Assembly (NCBI RefSeq): GCF_004136635.1
Contig: NZ_NOIU01000001.1
Span: 62,001 to 126,000 of the forward strand
Direction of reading: 5' to 3'
DNA: 64,000 bases
From: Rothia halotolerans
GTDB lineage: Bacteria > Actinomycetota > Actinomycetes > Actinomycetales > Micrococcaceae
Part shown: positions 26,246 through 35,010 of the stretch, piece by piece
Numbering within the stretch: position 1 is the first letter of the stretch
Layout of the letters: every line of letters begins with the position of its first letter
Notes under the pieces: generated by a model
What the model saw: the letters and a program-made list of their open reading frames with translations, nothing else
Database searches by the model: none
What the model was told of the DNA's origin: nothing
Program-made: the position numbers and the translations under genes

Positions 26246-27220
26246 TCAGAAGACTTCAGCAGGGCCCCGGCGTGAGCCGATGAGCACATCCGCGATGATC
26301 AGCAGCACCGCGCCGCCGAGCCCGACCCCCAGCGAGGTCAGCGCCCAGCCCGGCACGCCCTCGGTGACCGCCTCCATGAAGCGGCCCAGCACGACGCCGC
26401 CGGTGCCGCCCAGGCCCTCCGCCCACCGCACCAGTGCCCCCGACCCCAGGGACATCACGGCCCAGGTGAGGATGCCGGAGGCGGCGAGGACGCCGGCGGG
26501 CGCGAGCGCTCGATGCCGGGGCAGCAGCGCCGCGGCGGCCAGGGTCAGCACCACGGCGCCCACGGCGAAGGCGGGCACCGCGGTGGCGAGCCGCTCGATC
26601 CGGTGCAGGACCGCGGCGGCGTCGCCCTCCCCCGAAGCCCCGGCCTCCTCCAGCTCGATGAGATGCCGCTGGTCCCCCAGGCCGAGGTCGACGCCGACGA
26701 TCCCGCCGACCCGCTCGTCCACGGCCCGGTACAGCGGCGTCGCGTCCAGCACCAGGGTCTGCGAGGGATCTCCGCCCAGGTTCTCGCGGTGGGTCTCCAC
26801 GGCCGTCTCGTTCCACACGGACTCGAAGTCATCGGAGTCCACCGCGGAGGAGACCGCGCTGTGCAGGGCCTTCTCGGCGCCGCCGCGGGCGATGTCCTGG
26901 AGGTCGCTGTACCAGGAGTCGCCGCCGGAGCCGTCGCCGAGGTAGCGGGAGACCTCGTCGGAGGCCATGATGTCCTGGACCGCGGCGTCGGTCAGCTCCT
27001 GGCGGAACTGGTCCGAGGCGGCCACGGTGTCCGCCGAGGCCGTGAAGGAGCCCTCGTCGAGGATCGCGGCGTCGAACCAGGCGAGGACCACCGAGCCGCA
27101 CGCCAGGACGACGGCGGCCAGGGAGGCGAGGATCGCGAGGATGCGGCGGAGGGTGCCGTGGGCCGGATGCGGCTGCGCCGACGGGGCCGGAGCCGGGTGG
27201 GCATGCGCTGGTGGGGTCAT
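26246..27220 (-). CDS. Membrane protein of unknown function
   Basis: 324 residues from ATG 27220. A His/Pro/Ala-rich cytoplasmic N-terminus precedes one helix (about 27-50), then a ~160-residue extracytoplasmic domain rich in Asp, Ser and Glu ([20 protein letters not shown]...), and three C-terminal helices. Proteins of this layout occur widely in Micrococcales without known role. It lies 20 bp upstream of ispH and may be co-transcribed with it; it is divergent from xseA. Confidence 0.75.
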   Translation of the reverse strand: MTPPAHAHPAPAPSAQPHPAHGTLRRILAILASLAAVVLACGSVVLAWFDAAILDEGSFTASADTVAASDQFRQELTDAAVQDIMASDEVSRYLGDGSGGDSWYSDLQDIARGGAEKALHSAVSSAVDSDDFESVWNETAVETHRENLGGDPSQTLVLDATPLYRAVDERVGGIVGVDLGLGDQRHLIELEEAGASGEGDAAAVLHRIERLATAVPAFAVGAVVLTLAAAALLPRHRALAPAGVLAASGILTWAVMSLGSGALVRWAEGLGGTGGVVLGRFMEAVTEGVPGWALTSLGVGLGGAVLLIIADVLIGSRRGPAEVF

Positions 27221-27283
27221 GCCGCGATGGTATCGGACGGTCCTGCGCGGCCGATGGGAGGCCGCGGCTGGTATCACTTAAGC

Positions 27284-28621
27284 ATGAGCATTTCAGATGA
27301 GGGCTCGGCGGGCGCCCGGCCGCTCGCCGCCCGGGCGAGCCAGACCACCCCGGAGAACCCGTGGCCGCTGCGCCTGCTGGCGGAGAAGATGCACGAGTAC
27401 GTCGCCCGCTGCGCGCCCACCTGGGTCGAGGGGCAGATCATCGAGCTGAACCGCCGGGCCCGGGTCACCTACCTGACGCTGCGCGACGTCGACGAGGAGA
27501 TCTCCGTGCCGGTGACGCTCTTCGCCTCGGAGACCGCCCGCATGCAGACCGAGCTCGAGCGCGGGATGCGGGTGGTGGCCCGGCTGAACCCCGACTACTG
27601 GAAGAAGACCGGCCGCCTCTCGATGGTCGGCTCCGGGATCCGCCAGGTGGGGCTGGGCGACATGCTCGAGCGCATCGAGCGGCTGCGCCGGAAGCTCGCG
27701 GAGGAGGGCCTGTTCGACCCCTCGCGCAAGCGGCCGCTGCCCGTGCTCCCGCACCGCGTCGGGCTGATCACCGGCCGCGAGTCCGACGCGGAGAAGGACG
27801 TCATCCGCAACGCCCGGCTGCGCTGGCCCGGCGTGGAGTTCGAGGTCCGCGAGGTCGCGGTCCAGGGCGTGCACGCGCTGTCGCAGGTGACCGCGGCGCT
27901 GGCCGAGCTCGACGCCGACCCTGCCGTGGACGTCGTCGTGATCGCCCGCGGCGGCGGGGCCCTGGAGGACCTGCTGCCCTTCAGCGAGGAGGCGATGATC
28001 CGCGCGGTGGCCGCCGCCGGCACGCCGGTGGTCTCCGCCATCGGGCACGAGGCGGACCAGCCGCTGCTGGACCACGTGGCGGACGTCCGTGCCTCCACGC
28101 CGACGGACGCGGGCAAGCGGATCGTGCCCGACGTCGAGGAGGAGCGGCTGCGCATCGACCAGGCCCGCGCCGCGACCGAGCGCGCGATCCGGACCTTCGT
28201 GGAGCGCGAGGCCGGCGGACTGGCCCAGTTCCGCTCGCGCCCGGTGCTCGCCCACCCGGAGAGCATGCTCCTGGCCCGCGAGGAGGAGACCGACGCCGCC
28301 CGGCAGCGCGCCCAGCGCGCCCTGACGGTGGCGCTGGACCGCGGCCGGGCGCAGATCGAGCACCTGCGCTCCCGGGTGGTCTCCCTCTCGCCCCAGCGCA
28401 CGCTGAACCGCGGCTACGCGGTGGTGCAGGATGAGGAGGGCAACGTGCTCCGCGAGGCCGCGGGGACGGCCCCCGGCGCGGCGGTCACGGTGCGGCTCGC
28501 CGCCGGGAGCCTCGGCGCGAAGGTCGAGGAGGTGCGGCCCAGCGACGGGGCCGAGGCCGGCGACGGGCCCGAACCCGGCGAGGCGTCCGGCGCCGAAGCC
28601 GATGGGACACCGCCGCGGTAA
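27284..28621 (+). CDS. xseA: Exodeoxyribonuclease VII large subunit
   Basis: 445 residues from ATG 27284 (MSISDEG). N-terminal OB fold ([22 protein letters not shown]), then the nuclease core with [45 protein letters not shown] and [26 protein letters not shown], and a coiled-coil C-terminus ending LNRGYAVV. With XseB it degrades single-stranded DNA from both ends. No ribosome site is evident, and the -10-like TATCAC is close to the ATG, so a leaderless or very short-leader mRNA is likely. Confidence 0.96.
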   Translation: MSISDEGSAGARPLAARASQTTPENPWPLRLLAEKMHEYVARCAPTWVEGQIIELNRRARVTYLTLRDVDEEISVPVTLFASETARMQTELERGMRVVARLNPDYWKKTGRLSMVGSGIRQVGLGDMLERIERLRRKLAEEGLFDPSRKRPLPVLPHRVGLITGRESDAEKDVIRNARLRWPGVEFEVREVAVQGVHALSQVTAALAELDADPAVDVVVIARGGGALEDLLPFSEEAMIRAVAAAGTPVVSAIGHEADQPLLDHVADVRASTPTDAGKRIVPDVEEERLRIDQARAATERAIRTFVEREAGGLAQFRSRPVLAHPESMLLAREEETDAARQRAQRALTVALDRGRAQIEHLRSRVVSLSPQRTLNRGYAVVQDEEGNVLREAAGTAPGAAVTVRLAAGSLGAKVEEVRPSDGAEAGDGPEPGEASGAEADGTPPR

Positions 28622-28763
28622 GGCCAGGAGCGGAAGAGGCGGCAGCACGGCAGCCTCCGGGCCCGGAACCGGCAGCAATCGGCGAGGCGACGCGCCCGGG
28701 CGACCCCGCCGCCGCGGATCAGGCAGGATGACGACGATGCACACGACGAACGAGGAGAACACC

Positions 28764-28994
28764 ATGGCAGAACAGGACCAGGCCCGGACCCCGGTGGAGG
28801 AGCTCAGCTACGAGCAGGCCCGAGAGGAGCTCATGGACATCGTCTCCCAGCTGGAGTCCGGCGCCTCGAGCCTGGAGGAGTCGCTGTCCCTGTGGGAGCG
28901 CGGCGAGGCGCTGGCCCAGCGCTGCGAGGAATGGCTCGACGGCGCCCGGAAGCGCCTCGACGCGGCGAAGGAGCGCCGGGCCGAGGCCGAGTAG
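28764..28994 (+). CDS. xseB: Exodeoxyribonuclease VII small subunit
   Basis: 76 residues; ATG 28764 after CGAGGAGAACACC decides the start over an in-frame ATG 27 nt upstream. The pattern [37 protein letters not shown] is diagnostic. It coats the coiled coil of XseA in the complex. It is separated from xseA by 142 bp with no gene. Confidence 0.95.
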   Translation: MAEQDQARTPVEELSYEQAREELMDIVSQLESGASSLEESLSLWERGEALAQRCEEWLDGARKRLDAAKERRAEAE

Positions 28995-29006
28995 CCGGAG
29001 GGCAGG

Positions 29007-29039
29007 AGCGCCCCGGCCCCTCCTCGGGACCGGGGCGCT
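29007..29039. terminator. Hairpin terminator after xseB
   Basis: AGCGCCCCGG (29007-29016) and CCGGGGCGCT (29030-29039) form a 10-bp stem followed by TT. It lies between convergent xseB and the aminotransferase gene and may serve both. Four GGGCC units follow at about 29069-29088. Confidence 0.75.
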
Positions 29040-29142
29040 TGACGGCGGCCGCACGCCGCATCCTCGGCGGGCCGGGCCGGGCCGGGCCGCGTCGGCGGAC
29101 CGGGCCGCGGGTGAGGTCGAGGCCCCGCCCGCGGCGCCGGCC

Positions 29143-30369
29143 CTACCGCTGGGTCTGCCGGTACCCGCTGAGGAACTCCCCCAGCCGGTCCAGGGCGCGG
29201 GAGAGCGTCTCGGTGTCCGGCAGCGTCACCAGCCGGAAGTGGTCCGGTGCGATCCAGTTGAAGGCCCGGCCGTGGCTGACCAGGATCTTCTGCTCCTTGA
29301 GGAGGTCGAGCACGAACTGCTCGTCGTCGACGATCCCGAACTTCTCGGTGTCGATCTTGGGGAACAGGTAGAGCGCGCCGTCGGCCTGCTGGCAGGTGAT
29401 GCCGTCGATGCTGTTGAGCTTCCGGTGCGCCAGGTCCCGCTGCTCCTTGAGCCGCCCGCCGGGCAGGATCAGGTCGTTGATCGACTGGTAGCCGCCCAGG
29501 GCGGTCTGGATCGCGTGCTGGGCGGGGACGTTGGCGCACATGCGCATGTTGGCCAGCAGCTTGATGCCCTCGACGTAGCTCTCTGCCTTCCACGTCGGCC
29601 CGGTGATCGCGAGCCAGCCGGAGCGGTAGCCGGCGACCCGGTACGCCTTGGACAGGCCCGAGAACGTCAGGCACACGACGTCGTCGTCGGCCAGGCTCGC
29701 GGTGTGCACCATCTCGGCGCCGTCGTAGGTGATCTTCTCGTAGATCTCGTCGGAGAACAGGACCAGCTCGTGCTCCTTGGCCAGATCCACGATCTGCTGC
29801 AGGGTCTCGCGGGAGTAGACGGCGCCGGTGGGGTTGTTCGGGTTGATGACCACGATGCCCTTGGTGCGGGGGGTGATCTTGGCCCGGATGTCCTCGATGT
29901 CCGGGTTCCACCCGTTCTGCTCGTCGCACAGGTAGTGGACCGGGGTGCCGCCGGACAGCGCCACCGAGGCGGTCCAGAGCGGGTAGTCCGGGGTGGGGAC
30001 GAGGATCTCGTCCCCGGGGTCGCAGAAGGCCTGCAGCGAGAGGGTGATCATCTCGGAGACGCCGTTGCCGAGGTAGACCTTGTCCGTGTCCAGGTTCATG
30101 ATGCCCTGGTTCTGGTAGTACTGCACGACGGCGGTGCGCGCGGAGTAGATGCCCCGGGAGTCGGAGTAGCCCTGGGCGTGGTCGAGATGGCGGACCATGT
30201 CCTTCATGATGGCGTCCGGCGCCTCGAAGCCGAAGGGCGCGGGGTTGCCGATGTTCAGGCGGAGGATGCGGTGGCCCTGGGCCTCCATCCGCTCCGCCTC
30301 TTCCAGAATCGGTCCCCTGATGTCGTACAGGACGTTGTTGAGCTTCTTCGACTGCCGGAATTGTGCCAT
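29143..30369 (-). CDS. alaA: Pyridoxal-phosphate aminotransferase (AlaA/AlaT-like)
   Basis: 408 residues. Class I/II fold: LNIGNPAPFGFEAPDAI near the N-terminus, PTPDYPLW, NPNNPTGAVYSRETL for PLP binding, SDEIYEKITYD, and the Schiff-base lysine in FSGLSKAYRVAGYRSGW. The start FRQSKKLNNVLYDIRGPI is typical of the glutamate-pyruvate aminotransferase AlaA/AlaT branch, which makes alanine in the cytoplasm. The neighbouring binding-protein gene lies 27 bp downstream and may be read through. Confidence 0.92.
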   Translation of the reverse strand: MAQFRQSKKLNNVLYDIRGPILEEAERMEAQGHRILRLNIGNPAPFGFEAPDAIMKDMVRHLDHAQGYSDSRGIYSARTAVVQYYQNQGIMNLDTDKVYLGNGVSEMITLSLQAFCDPGDEILVPTPDYPLWTASVALSGGTPVHYLCDEQNGWNPDIEDIRAKITPRTKGIVVINPNNPTGAVYSRETLQQIVDLAKEHELVLFSDEIYEKITYDGAEMVHTASLADDDVVCLTFSGLSKAYRVAGYRSGWLAITGPTWKAESYVEGIKLLANMRMCANVPAQHAIQTALGGYQSINDLILPGGRLKEQRDLAHRKLNSIDGITCQQADGALYLFPKIDTEKFGIVDDEQFVLDLLKEQKILVSHGRAFNWIAPDHFRLVTLPDTETLSRALDRLGEFLSGYRQTQR

Positions 30370-30396
30370 GTGGACCAGGGTATACCTGATGCCCGG

Positions 30397-31356
30397 TCAG
30401 CTATTGCCTTCCTCCAGCCAGAATTCCGCCGCGTCTTCGGCCGAGACGGCGTCGTCTCCGGTCATGAGCCGGTTGAGGAAGACCAGGTCCCCGGTGGTCA
30501 GCCGCCCGGAGACCGCGTTCACAGCCTGCTCCGCGGCGTCTGGCAGCTCGTCGTCCTGGACCACGGGCAGGACCTGCTGGGCGATGAAGTTGACCTGGGG
30601 GTCCTCCAGGACCACGAGGTTGTTCTCGGGGACGGCCGCCGAGGCGCTGTAGACGTCGGCGACGTCCACCCCGCCCTCGGTCAGCCGGTCCACGAGCTTC
30701 TCCTGGTCGTCCTCCGCCTCGTAGCCCTTCGGCACGCAGTCGTAGAGGCTGCCCAGCCCGGCCGCGCCGTAGCCCCGCTCCTCGAACCCCTCGGGGACGC
30801 CGAAGGTCAGCTCGCCGCAGTGCTCGGCGAGGTCTCGCAGCGTGGACAGGCCGTACTCGGCCGCGGTGACGCTGGTGACCACCAGGGCGTCCTTGTTCTC
30901 CGCGGAGGAGGCGCTGAGGGTCCCCAGCCCGTCGGGGAGCACGCGCGGCAGGGTGCTGAGGATGTCCCCGCTGGACATGCCGGTCACGTTCAACGAGGCG
31001 GCGCCGCCCTCCTGCGGGTTGACGGTGCCGTCCTGGGTCACGTGCAGCAGGAGGTTGCCCGAGTAGTCGGGGGTGAGCTGGACGGGCTCCCCGTCCGTGC
31101 TCTGCATCGCGCCCAGGTAGTCGTCGCGGGTGTCGCCGGTCTGGACGACCTCGGTCTCGTACCCGGCCTTCTCCAGCTCCCCGGCGTAGAGGTGGGCGAC
31201 GGCCTCGGTCTCGGAGCTGATCCCGGCGCCGATGCGCACGGTGCCGTACGCCGAGGCCGAGGGGTCCTGGCTGACCTCCTCCTCCCCGCCGCATCCGGTC
31301 GCGGTCAGGAGGAGGACGGCGGTGAGGGCCAGCGGGGCTGCGGTCCTGCGCTTCAC
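30397..31356 (-). CDS. OpuAC-type osmoprotectant-binding lipoprotein, orphan
   Basis: 319 residues; GTG 31356 is 7 nt after AAGGAG. The signal peptide ends in a lipobox (LLLTATGCGG), so the protein is a surface lipoprotein. The mature part follows the glycine-betaine/choline binding fold of the OpuBC/OsmF group (GTVRIGAGISSETEAVAHLYAGELEKAGYETEVVQ, QLTPDYSGNLLLHV). The aromatic cage cannot be confirmed by eye. No permease or ATPase gene lies nearby, so it either serves a distant system or another role. Confidence 0.85.
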   Translation of the reverse strand: MKRRTAAPLALTAVLLLTATGCGGEEEVSQDPSASAYGTVRIGAGISSETEAVAHLYAGELEKAGYETEVVQTGDTRDDYLGAMQSTDGEPVQLTPDYSGNLLLHVTQDGTVNPQEGGAASLNVTGMSSGDILSTLPRVLPDGLGTLSASSAENKDALVVTSVTAAEYGLSTLRDLAEHCGELTFGVPEGFEERGYGAAGLGSLYDCVPKGYEAEDDQEKLVDRLTEGGVDVADVYSASAAVPENNLVVLEDPQVNFIAQQVLPVVQDDELPDAAEQAVNAVSGRLTTGDLVFLNRLMTGDDAVSAEDAAEFWLEEGNS

Positions 31357-31415
31357 GGGCGGGCTCCTTGGTGTCGGTCGGGGACGTGCGGGGCGGTCGG
31401 GGACGGGCGGGGCAT

Positions 31416-31850
31416 CTAGAACGGCAGGCCGTAGGCCCGGGCCGCGACCTCCACCAGCGAGACCTTGCGGAGGCCGGGCAGGTCCTCCAGGCGCACCCAG
31501 GCGACGTCGTCCGTGGAGTCGTCGGTGCTGGTCACGCCCATGCTTCCGCCCGTGATGTAGGCGCGGTAGAGGATCCGCAGGGCGTGGAAGGGCCGCTGCC
31601 GGCCGCTCTCGTAATGGTATTTGCTGTCGACGCCGAGCAGGCCGTCCAGCGCGACCCGGTAGCCGCTCTCCTCGTACACCTCGCGGACGGCGGCCTGCTC
31701 CGGGGTCTCGCCGACCTCCATCCCGCCGCCGGGCAGCGTCCACGCCGCGCGCTCGGGGTGGCGCTCCCCCGTCCAGTGCGTGAGCAGGATGCTCCCCTGC
31801 TCGATGATGACCGCGTAGGCGGCCGGGCGGGTGTCCATGACTAGGGCCAT
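31416..31850 (-). CDS. NUDIX hydrolase
   Basis: 144 residues from ATG 31850 (MALVMDTRPAAY); the next ATG at 31838 is also possible. The Nudix box is complete: G-G-M-E-V-G-E-T-P-E-Q-A-A-V-R-E-V-Y-E-E-S-G, spanning the metal-binding REVYEE. It hydrolyses a nucleoside diphosphate linked to another moiety; the substrate is not predictable. The upstream frame, open to 31961, reads as non-coding Arg/Ala-rich sequence. Confidence 0.9.
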   Translation of the reverse strand: MALVMDTRPAAYAVIIEQGSILLTHWTGERHPERAAWTLPGGGMEVGETPEQAAVREVYEESGYRVALDGLLGVDSKYHYESGRQRPFHALRILYRAYITGGSMGVTSTDDSTDDVAWVRLEDLPGLRKVSLVEVAARAYGLPF

Positions 31851-32152
31851 ATCGGGTTTCTGCCTCGTTCTCCCCGGCGGCGCCGGATCCGCGGCGCGCC
31901 GTGCCTCTTCGCCGCCGGCCGGCGCGGCACCGGCCCGCGGAAGGCCCGACGCCGCCCGCATCCGGTCCGCCGCGGATCTCGAAGGGACCGCCGGTGGGCC
32001 TTCCCATGCTATCCCCCGCCCCCGGTCCCGCGCCGAGCGCCGCGCGGCCGCGGGTTCCGCGCCGGCGGGCCTGGCACGACGTCGTCCCCCGGCGTCCTAT
32101 AGTGGAGAGAGCATCGATCGCACACACGAGAGAACACCCTGGAGGAACCCTG
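31851..32152. other. Intergenic region, two divergent promoters
   Basis: 302 bp between the Nudix gene and the small membrane protein gene. No ORF with coding character. A TATAGT -10-like box (32098-32103) lies about 50 nt before the plus-strand start at 32153. Confidence 0.45.
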
Positions 32153-32341
32153 ATGAGCAACGACCCCTCGACCGCCAAGAGCTCGCTGACCTGGCTGTGG
32201 ATCCTCGGGGGGATCATCCTGCTGGCCGTGCTGGTCTTCGGCGGCGTGGTGCTGTTCCTCGCCGGCGAGGAGACGGTCTCCATGCTCGCCTCCGGGACCG
32301 CCGAGGCCGCGGGGACGGTGAACGCGCCGGCGCTCTCCTGA
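32153..32341 (+). CDS. Small single-pass membrane protein
   Basis: 62 residues; ATG 32153 after GGAGGAACCCTG. A hydrophilic N-terminus (MSNDPSTAKSS), one 25-residue helix (LTWLWILGGIILLAVLVFGGVVLFLA), and a short acidic/Ala-rich tail. It ends just before a strong terminator, so it is a complete transcription unit. There is no family I recognise; such small membrane proteins often modulate larger ones. Confidence 0.75.
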   Translation: MSNDPSTAKSSLTWLWILGGIILLAVLVFGGVVLFLAGEETVSMLASGTAEAAGTVNAPALS

Positions 32342-32352
32342 CCCCCTCCGCC

Positions 32353-32398
32353 CGCCCGAGGGGCCGCTCCGCGACGTCGCGGGGCGGCCCCTCGGGCG
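32353..32398 (+). terminator. Very strong hairpin terminator (15-bp perfect arms)
   Basis: Arms 32353-32367 and 32384-32398 are exact inverse complements, extended inward by a T-G wobble and CCGCG/CGCGG to a 4-nt loop. A GTTTC tail follows. It ends the small membrane protein transcript. Confidence 0.85.
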
Positions 32399-32699
32399 TT
32401 TCGGACGTTCGTCCGCAGCGCACGGCAGCCGCCCGGCGTCCCGCCGGCCGATCCTCGTCCTGCCGGCCGCCTTCTCTCGTCTCGCGTCCCGCCGACCGGA
32501 CGCGGCCCTTCATCCCTCCGAACGGCATTCCCCGAGCCGCCGCCCCACTCCGCCGTCCGAGCCTCGCCCGGCATCCCGCTGCGGCGTCGCCCCTGGTCCG
32601 GGCGGAACTTCGGTCCGCCGTAGGAAAGTCCTCGGAGCTTGCTCACATCCGGCGGACGCTCCGTGCTGAGCACCGGGGTGAAGCGATAATCTGTGGACC
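32399..32699. other. Intergenic region upstream of mscS
   Basis: 301 bp with no supported gene. It ends in the mscS promoter, whose GATAAT -10 box is at 32685-32690, only 10 nt from the ATG. That predicts a leaderless mRNA. Confidence 0.55.
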
Positions 32700-33716
32700 A
32701 TGAATGTGCTAGCCGACGAATCCCCATCGATGTTCGCCCAGTCGGACGGGCTGATGGGGCAGCTCACCAACCTCGACTTCTGGCTCGATCGTCCCCTGCG
32801 GATCGTGCTGATCCTCGTGATCGCCGCCGTCCTGAACCTCGTCGCGCGGACCGTGATCCACAAGGTCACCGCCGGCGTCTCGAAGGGGACGCGGGCTCGC
32901 ATCGTCGCCAAGAAGAGCAGCAAGGGCCAGCGCTGGGTGGAGGACACCCGGATCGCCAACGAGCGCCAGGCGCAGCGGGCGGCCACCGTGGGGTCGGTGC
33001 TGCGCAGCGTCACCACCATCATCATCTGGACGATGGCGATCCTGATGGTCGTCTCCGAGCTCGGTTTCAACATCGCCCCGGTCATCGCCAGCGCCGGCAT
33101 CGCCGGTGTCGCGCTGTCCTTCGGCGCGCAGTCGCTGGTCAAGGACTACCTCGCGGGCATCTCCATGGTCGCCGAGGACCAGCTGGGGATCGGCGACGTC
33201 GTCGACCTCGGCGAGGCCAGCGGCACGGTGGAGTCCGTGGGGCTGCGCGTGACCCAGGTGCGCGACGTCGAGGGCACCCTGTGGCACGTGCGCAACGGCG
33301 AGGTCCTGCGCGTGGGCAACTCCTCGCAGGGCTGGGCCCGGACCGTCCTGGACGTCCCGGTCGCCTACAACAGCGACCTCGACGCCGTGACCGACCTCCT
33401 CCTGCAGACCGCCGAGGACGTGCGGGAGAACACCGAGAGCGGCAAGTCCATCATGGGCAAGGCCGAGGTATGGGGCGTGGAGCAGATGTCCGGGGAGTCC
33501 CTGACGCTGCGGCTGGCGGTCAAGACCGCGCCGCTGCAGCAGTGGGACGTGGCCCGGACGCTACGGGCGCACATCAAGCGCGCCCTGGACAAGGAGGGCT
33601 TCCGGATGCCGCTGATGAACCAGTCGATCATCCACCAGACCTCGAGCTTCCCCAGCGTCTCGACCCGCATCAGCTCCGCTTCCGGGGAGGACGACTCCTC
33701 GAACCGCGGGAGCTAG
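32700..33716 (+). CDS. MscS-family mechanosensitive channel
   Basis: 338 residues. Three membrane helices (about 33-52, 98-118, 123-150), the last being the pore helix VIASAGIAGVALSFGAQSLVKDYLAGI, typical of MscS. A beta domain (GDVVDLGEASGTVESVGLRVTQVRDVEGTLWHVRNGEV) and a C-terminal alpha/beta domain follow. It releases solutes on hypo-osmotic shock. The ATG is preceded by GATAAT, not a ribosome site, so translation is probably leaderless. The 3' end overlaps the convergent gene by 47 bp. Confidence 0.93.
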   Translation: MNVLADESPSMFAQSDGLMGQLTNLDFWLDRPLRIVLILVIAAVLNLVARTVIHKVTAGVSKGTRARIVAKKSSKGQRWVEDTRIANERQAQRAATVGSVLRSVTTIIIWTMAILMVVSELGFNIAPVIASAGIAGVALSFGAQSLVKDYLAGISMVAEDQLGIGDVVDLGEASGTVESVGLRVTQVRDVEGTLWHVRNGEVLRVGNSSQGWARTVLDVPVAYNSDLDAVTDLLLQTAEDVRENTESGKSIMGKAEVWGVEQMSGESLTLRLAVKTAPLQQWDVARTLRAHIKRALDKEGFRMPLMNQSIIHQTSSFPSVSTRISSASGEDDSSNRGS

Positions 33717-34689
33717 CACCGCGGGCGCCCGGCTTCCCGCCGGACGCCGCTGCGCCCCGAGGGCCCCGCTTCCCGGACGACGACCGGGAGGCGGGGCCCT
33801 TTCCGCGTCCGGAGGCGCCCCGGGCCGCGGAGACTCCTTGGCCGGCGGAGGATCCCTGACCAGCGGAGGATCCGCCGCGGCGACCGGCAGTCGCGCCCTT
33901 TCCGCCCTTCTGGTCCTTCCCCTTGCCCTGGCCGCGGCCGCCCGCGACGCCGCGCTCCTCCCCCGGGCCGCCGAGCTCCCCGCGGGAGCTGTCCTCGCGG
34001 CGCCCGCGCGTGATGCCCGCGAACTCCTGGATCACCGCCTCGTCCGGATCGGGCCGCTCCCCCGGGCCCAGGCGCGGCCAGACCAGGCAGACCGGCCGAT
34101 CGGCGGCGTCGGCGAGCGGCCGGTGCGTCAGGTCCTTGCGGTGGTGGATCCGGGCCAGCGACATCGGCGCGATGAGCAGCCCGAGCCCGGCCGCGACCAG
34201 CTCGACGGCGTCGCCCGTGTCCCGCATCGACGGCAACGGCCGCGGCGGGTGCGCGGCCCGGTGGGCGGCACTGGCCTCGGCCCACTCGGGCGCGCTCTCC
34301 GGCTCCTGGAGCATGCGCTCCTCGGCGAGTTCCGCCACGGGCACCTCGTCCAGCAGCGTCAGCACGTGGTCGACGGGCAGGATCACCACCTGCCGCTCCC
34401 GGTACAGCTCGACGGCGTGGTACGCCTGGCGGTCGAGCGCGGCGGGCTCGGCGTCGGGGCGCAGCAGGGCCAGGTGGGCGACGCCGTCGGCGAGCGCCCC
34501 CAGCCCCGTCTCCCCCTCCTCGAGCGGGAGGCGGGCCAGCGGCGTCGCGCGCCCGTGCCGGCGGTCCCAGCGGTCGAACCACTTGCCGGGCATCACGCCG
34601 GGGACGAAGGCGACGGTCAGCCCCTCGCGCGGCGGGCCCACCGGGCCGGGGCGCTCGGTGGCGGGATGGGGACGATCGGGAGGGGTCAT
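33670..34689 (-). CDS. LysR-substrate-binding-domain protein without DNA-binding domain
   Basis: 339 residues from ATG 34689. Residues ~25-215 follow the LysR effector domain (LTVAFVPGVMPGKWFDRW, VVILPVDHVLTLLDEV, DTGDAVELVAAGLGLLIAPMSLARIHH). No helix-turn-helix precedes it; the start is right at the domain. The last ~110 residues are Gly/Arg/Lys/Ser low complexity. The tail lies over the mscS terminator and end of mscS, so antisense interference is possible. A lone-domain sensor or decoy role is speculative. A short leader is likely (TAGGTT 10 nt upstream). Confidence 0.8.
   Translation of the reverse strand: MTPPDRPHPATERPGPVGPPREGLTVAFVPGVMPGKWFDRWDRRHGRATPLARLPLEEGETGLGALADGVAHLALLRPDAEPAALDRQAYHAVELYRERQVVILPVDHVLTLLDEVPVAELAEERMLQEPESAPEWAEASAAHRAAHPPRPLPSMRDTGDAVELVAAGLGLLIAPMSLARIHHRKDLTHRPLADAADRPVCLVWPRLGPGERPDPDEAVIQEFAGITRGRREDSSRGELGGPGEERGVAGGRGQGKGKDQKGGKGATAGRRGGSSAGQGSSAGQGVSAARGASGRGKGPASRSSSGKRGPRGAAASGGKPGARGASSRGSRSRPPRKRS
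33760..33800 (+). terminator. mscS terminator inside the convergent gene
   Basis: AGGGCCCCGC (33760-33769) and GCGGGGCCCT (33791-33800), then a wobble pair and TCCCGG/CCGGGA inside, with a 7-nt loop and a TTCC tail. It lies antisense within the low-complexity tail of the LysR-like gene. Confidence 0.8.
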
Positions 34690-34710
34690 CCCCACAACCT
34701 AGCAGTGAAG

Positions 34711-34740
34711 TTGAACTCCGCCGGTGGGACAGGGTATGTT
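34711..34740 (+). promoter_or_regulatory. Promoter of tRNA-Ala
   Basis: TTGAAC (34711-34716), 18-bp spacer, TATGTT (34735-34740), 13 bp before the tRNA. A good match to a housekeeping sigma promoter. Confidence 0.7.
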
Positions 34741-34753
34741 GGAGAGGTTGCAA

Positions 34754-34826
34754 GGGGCTATAGCTCAGTTGGTAGAGCGTTTCGTTCGCAATGAAAAGGT
34801 CAGGGGTTCGATTCCCCTTAGCTCCA
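34754..34826 (+). tRNA. tRNA-Ala (anticodon CGC)
   Basis: 73 nt that fold as a standard cloverleaf: acceptor GGGGCTA/TAGCTCC, D stem GCTC/GAGC, anticodon stem TTTCG/TGAAA with loop TTCGCAA (anticodon CGC), T stem AGGGG/CCCCT with TTCGATT. The acceptor has a G3-U70 wobble, the identity mark of alanine tRNAs. The CCA end is not encoded. It reads GCG codons, which are frequent in this genome. Confidence 0.97.
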
Positions 34827-34834
34827 CCCAAGTT

Positions 34835-34884
34835 GACTTACGGGAACACGCGACATCGAAAGATGTGGCGTGTTCCCGTAAGTC
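34835..34884 (+). terminator. Long hairpin with GAAA tetraloop after tRNA-Ala
   Basis: Perfect 17-bp arms at 34835-34851 and 34868-34884, one G-G mismatch, then ACATC/GATGT closing a GAAA loop; GTTTCT follows. It probably terminates the tRNA transcript. It is longer than needed and could also be a remnant of a small mobile repeat. Confidence 0.7.
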
Positions 34885-35010
34885 GTTTCTGCCCTCGTGC
34901 TCCTGCCCCGCGTCATCGCCGGCGCTGTCGAGCCGGATGTGGAACGGTCGGCTCAGCGGAGCCAGTAGCGCCAGGAGACGGTGGGAGCGTCGCCAACGGC
35001 TACCGCTGGT
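34885..35010. other. Gap after tRNA-Ala
   Basis: 126 bp with no gene recognised. No copy of the tRNA 3' end, which would mark an att site, was found between here and 37300 by eye. Confidence 0.35.

Noticed and set aside
29069-29088. GGGCC repeats near xseB as a regulatory array
   Set aside because: Only four units, in a region already very rich in G and C; likely chance.
34835-34884. Insertion-sequence end
   Set aside because: No transposase gene or second copy seen; a terminator explains the hairpin better.
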